The translations under genes and the position numbers were made by a program. Source: Planktothrix agardhii NIES-204 (GTDB lineage: Bacteria > Cyanobacteriota > Cyanobacteriia > Cyanobacteriales > Microcoleaceae). Taken from it: 64,000 nt of DNA. Within the stretch, counting starts at the first letter, position 1, and every line of letters begins with the position of its first letter. This document shows, piece by piece, positions 62,640 to 64,000 of this stretch. The stretch covers positions 4,513,001-4,577,000 of the forward strand of contig AP017991.1 of the NCBI GenBank assembly GCA_003609755.1. The letters run 5' to 3'. The notes beneath the pieces are model-generated. The model had not been told where the DNA came from and made no database searches. It saw only the letters and a list, made by a program, of their open reading frames with translations.

Positions 62640-62966
62640 TCAAGGATTTTCCCAACCACCTCCTTTGCACAATTCTAACCCCATCAAAATTTTTTCAGGA
62701 CTGGACAAGTCCCCAATAATTTGTTTTAAGGGGGGAGGAATTTTACGAACTAAGGCGGGAAGGGCGAAAATGTGATCTTGCTCGGCGAGTCGAGGGTCAT
62801 TTAACGCATCAATGATTTCAATTTGATATTCACCCTGAAGATACTGTTCACAAACTTTTTTCAAGTTGATAAATGCTCTGATGGCTTTAGGGGTTTGTCC
62901 GGCAATATACAAACGCAATTCCCAGAGTTTAGGATCACTGGGTTTCAAGTATTTTTGATTATCCAT
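62640..62966 (-). CDS. KaiB-like protein 1 (of a tandem pair)
   Basis: A 108-residue KaiB-family protein: [65 protein letters not shown]. The N-terminal leader [13 protein letters not shown] is short. It is the first gene of the likely operon (KaiB-like 1, KaiB-like 2, PAS/GGDEF protein), and the Hsp20 gene is 148 bases upstream on the same strand. The paralogue set in cyanobacteria includes KaiB2/KaiB3-type proteins; which one this is cannot be decided here. Confidence 0.88.
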   Translation of the reverse strand: MDNQKYLKPSDPKLWELRLYIAGQTPKAIRAFINLKKVCEQYLQGEYQIEIIDALNDPRLAEQDHIFALPALVRKIPPPLKQIIGDLSSPEKILMGLELCKGGGWENP

Positions 62967-63114
62967 GGTCGTGGCAGCTTTTCTGGGTTCAAGACATTAA
63001 CTTTCAGAGAAAGATAACTTTTGATTAGCGGTAGTAGTAACAGACAGTAGCAGAGGTTTATGTGGATATCTTACACCATTGATCATTAACTGGTAAGTGT
63101 TTAATTACAAAAAT

Positions 63115-63621
63115 TCACGAATTTTTATAGTTAACTTCCCAAGTTTCAGATAGACGCTGTAAATCCGGTGAACACCTTACAATAATTCCCTGAGTTCGGG
63201 GGGAAACGGTTTTTTCTTTAGGCAATTTCAGCAGTAATAGATTTTGATCTAATTCTGCTGTTACGTTTTCAGGATGGACGGAATAGGGTAAGGGAATCAG
63301 ACATTGAAATTGTTGGGATGGATAGGTAAAATCACAGTACCCTGGCACTTCTACCTGTTCAATTTTTTCCCCGGATAAAAACACAGTTTCTGAGGTAACA
63401 CGAATTGACAAATCCTCGGGGTTGAGGCTGGGAATAGAGACTTTTAAAATAATATGACTTGAGGTTTCTTGCATCTGCACATCCCGAATCGGTGTGATGC
63501 CTTCCTGAGCAACCCAGATGGTTAAGGGGGGATCATTAGAGATGGGTTGATCCTTAATAACTTGCATCCGTTGATACAAATTGTTCAGAAATTGCCAAGG
63601 GTTCAAATTCTCGAAAATCAT
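63115..63621 (-). CDS. Hsp20/alpha-crystallin family small heat shock protein
   Basis: A 168-residue member. The alpha-crystallin domain spans about residues 50-150: IRDVQMQETSSHIILKVSIPSLNPEDLSIRVTSETVFLSGEK, then FQCLIPLPYSVHPENVTAELDQNLLLLKLPKE, with the LLLLKLPK segment as the conserved A-x-x-x-n-G-V-L-like end. The N-terminus NPWQFLNNLYQRMQ is typical; the C-terminal IxI-like tail is short. It would hold unfolded proteins during heat or light stress. A hairpin followed by a T-run lies 25 bases before the ATG (see 63652-63668), and there is no obvious Shine-Dalgarno. Confidence 0.9.
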   Translation of the reverse strand: MIFENLNPWQFLNNLYQRMQVIKDQPISNDPPLTIWVAQEGITPIRDVQMQETSSHIILKVSIPSLNPEDLSIRVTSETVFLSGEKIEQVEVPGYCDFTYPSQQFQCLIPLPYSVHPENVTAELDQNLLLLKLPKEKTVSPRTQGIIVRCSPDLQRLSETWEVNYKNS

Positions 63622-63651
63622 AGCTTAATTTTGCTTGAGTTGGTTTAAAAA

Positions 63652-63668
63652 CAGGGCATAAAGCCCTG
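63652..63668. terminator. Hairpin with T-runs on both sides, upstream of hsp20
   Basis: CAGGGC-ATAAA-GCCCTG folds as a six-base-pair stem. On the plus strand GGTTTTTATTT follows, and on the minus strand TTTTT follows directly (63651-63647). It therefore has the form of an intrinsic terminator in both directions. On the minus strand it would precede the hsp20 ATG by about 25 bases, so it could attenuate hsp20 unless the transcript begins after it. Confidence 0.5.
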
Positions 63669-63741
63669 GGTTTTTATTTGGGATTCTTGCAACTTACCAA
63701 ACAAATTTGAAGAATTTTTGAAGTTAGCTTTATTAAGATTA

Positions 63742-63777
63742 GAGGGAATAGGGAATAGGGAATAGGGAATAGGGAAT
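63742..63777. repeat. Heptamer tandem repeat (AGGGAAT)n
   Basis: Five copies of AGGGAATA in a row, in the 277-base gap between hsp20 and the last gene start. The rest of this gap is the hairpin at 63652-63668 and unremarkable AT-rich sequence. Confidence 0.8.
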
Positions 63778-63898
63778 TGCCGTTGATCTCAAATTATTTT
63801 ATAATGGTGGGTCTGGGTTAGGATTTTGGGGTTTTGAACCGTCCTATCGTTACGTTTCCTCCCCGGTTCTGATTCCACTATTCTTTGATGAGGTGTTT

Positions 63899-64000
63899 AT
63901 GATCTTCTCCCAGTCTTCCGGGTACCGAATTGATAACTATTCCAATTTTGAAGTCACAAGCGATAGTCGGATTGAAACCTTCTCTCCGAGTAATATTGTG
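63899..64000 (+). CDS. Start of an unidentified gene, cut by the window end
   Basis: ATG 63899 opens a frame that stays open for all 34 remaining codons (MIFSQSSGYRIDNYSNFEVT..). GATGAGG at 63887-63893 gives a reasonable ribosome-binding site at a good distance. No family can be called from 34 residues; there is no signal peptide. Confidence 0.5.
   Translation, partial: MIFSQSSGYRIDNYSNFEVTSDSRIETFSPSNIV

Noticed and set aside
62290-62966. Canonical clock kaiB
   Set aside because: There are two paralogous genes, no kaiA or kaiC next to them, and they sit with a GGDEF gene; so they are named KaiB-like only.
1-64000. CRISPR array
   Set aside because: Short tandem repeats are present but they lack regular spacers and no cas gene is seen.

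Overview
The window looks like the chromosome of a filamentous, non-heterocystous cyanobacterium, most like Planktothrix or a close Oscillatoriales relative. The reasons are the cyanobacterial gene set (geranylgeranyl reductase ChlP, KaiB-like proteins, a CheA/REC hybrid of the PixL/TaxA type, a fused substrate-binding/permease amino-acid transporter of the BgtB type, and many cyanobacteria-only DUF families), the frequent HIP1 octamer GCGATCGC (roughly thirty copies by eye), heptameric STRR-type tandem repeats between genes, and several Uma2 nuclease-fold genes. The genus is an inference. No CRISPR array, rRNA operon, intact transposase or phage module is visible. One tRNA, tRNA-Val(UAC), is present.

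Layout. 1-4 kb: end of a CheA-type hybrid kinase, chlP, a stand-alone histidine kinase. 4-10 kb: decayed antitoxin and Uma2 scraps, an O-antigen-ligase-like membrane protein, a YaaW-family protein, a renalase-like flavoprotein, a CDF metal exporter and alanine racemase. 10-13.5 kb: an HNH protein, a MITE-like element nested in GGGGAGCAG repeats, a frameshifted DUF3172 gene, clpS, a CPBP protease and a pentapeptide protein. 13.7-20.4 kb: an unrecognised 529-residue protein, a GT39-like membrane glycosyltransferase, a membrane protein, Uma2, a coiled-coil protein and a PilP/GspC-like protein. 20.5-25.5 kb: an accessory islet bracketed by two copies of mazG/antitoxin sequence. It carries a small protein plus HNH pair, a frameshifted STAND (NB-ARC) ATPase, a small membrane protein with a one-chain ABC exporter, and a truncated PIN toxin. 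25.5-37.5 kb: mazG, DUF2227, tRNA-Val, a PQQ-type dehydrogenase lipoprotein, Uma2, ispG, a C-terminal processing protease, two large membrane proteins of glycosyltransferase type, an AI-2E-family protein and a peptide ABC permease. 37.5-40 kb: a decay zone with a ParD-like antitoxin beside a broken ParE, an IS200/IS605-like end and a HD-GYP gene with several deletions, followed by pterin dehydratase and an unexplained structured leader. 40-49 kb: a 2.1-kb-codon sensor (Ser/Thr kinase, AAA, GAF, PAS, adenylate/guanylate cyclase) and a NERD-helicase-pentapeptide fusion. 49-58.5 kb: mainly housekeeping genes (bgtBA, cysC, a DsbA-like lipoprotein, plsC, DUF2288, a nucleoside phosphorylase-like protein) and a 58-residue zinc-ribbon protein. 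58.7-63.6 kb: a likely operon of two KaiB-like genes and a large PAS/GAF/GGDEF protein, with an Hsp20 gene upstream. The first 34 codons of another gene end the window.

Themes. Signalling is prominent: CheA hybrid, histidine kinase, kinase-cyclase giant, diguanylate cyclase and KaiB-like proteins. Toxin-antitoxin remnants recur in which the toxin is broken and the antitoxin is kept. Several genes differ from an intact reading by a single base; these may be real pseudogenes or sequence errors. The most interesting places are the 20.5-25.5 kb islet, the NERD-helicase-pentapeptide fusion, the twin KaiB genes without a local kaiC, and the leader region at 39.5-39.85 kb with a near-perfect Shine-Dalgarno and a 23-codon frame.
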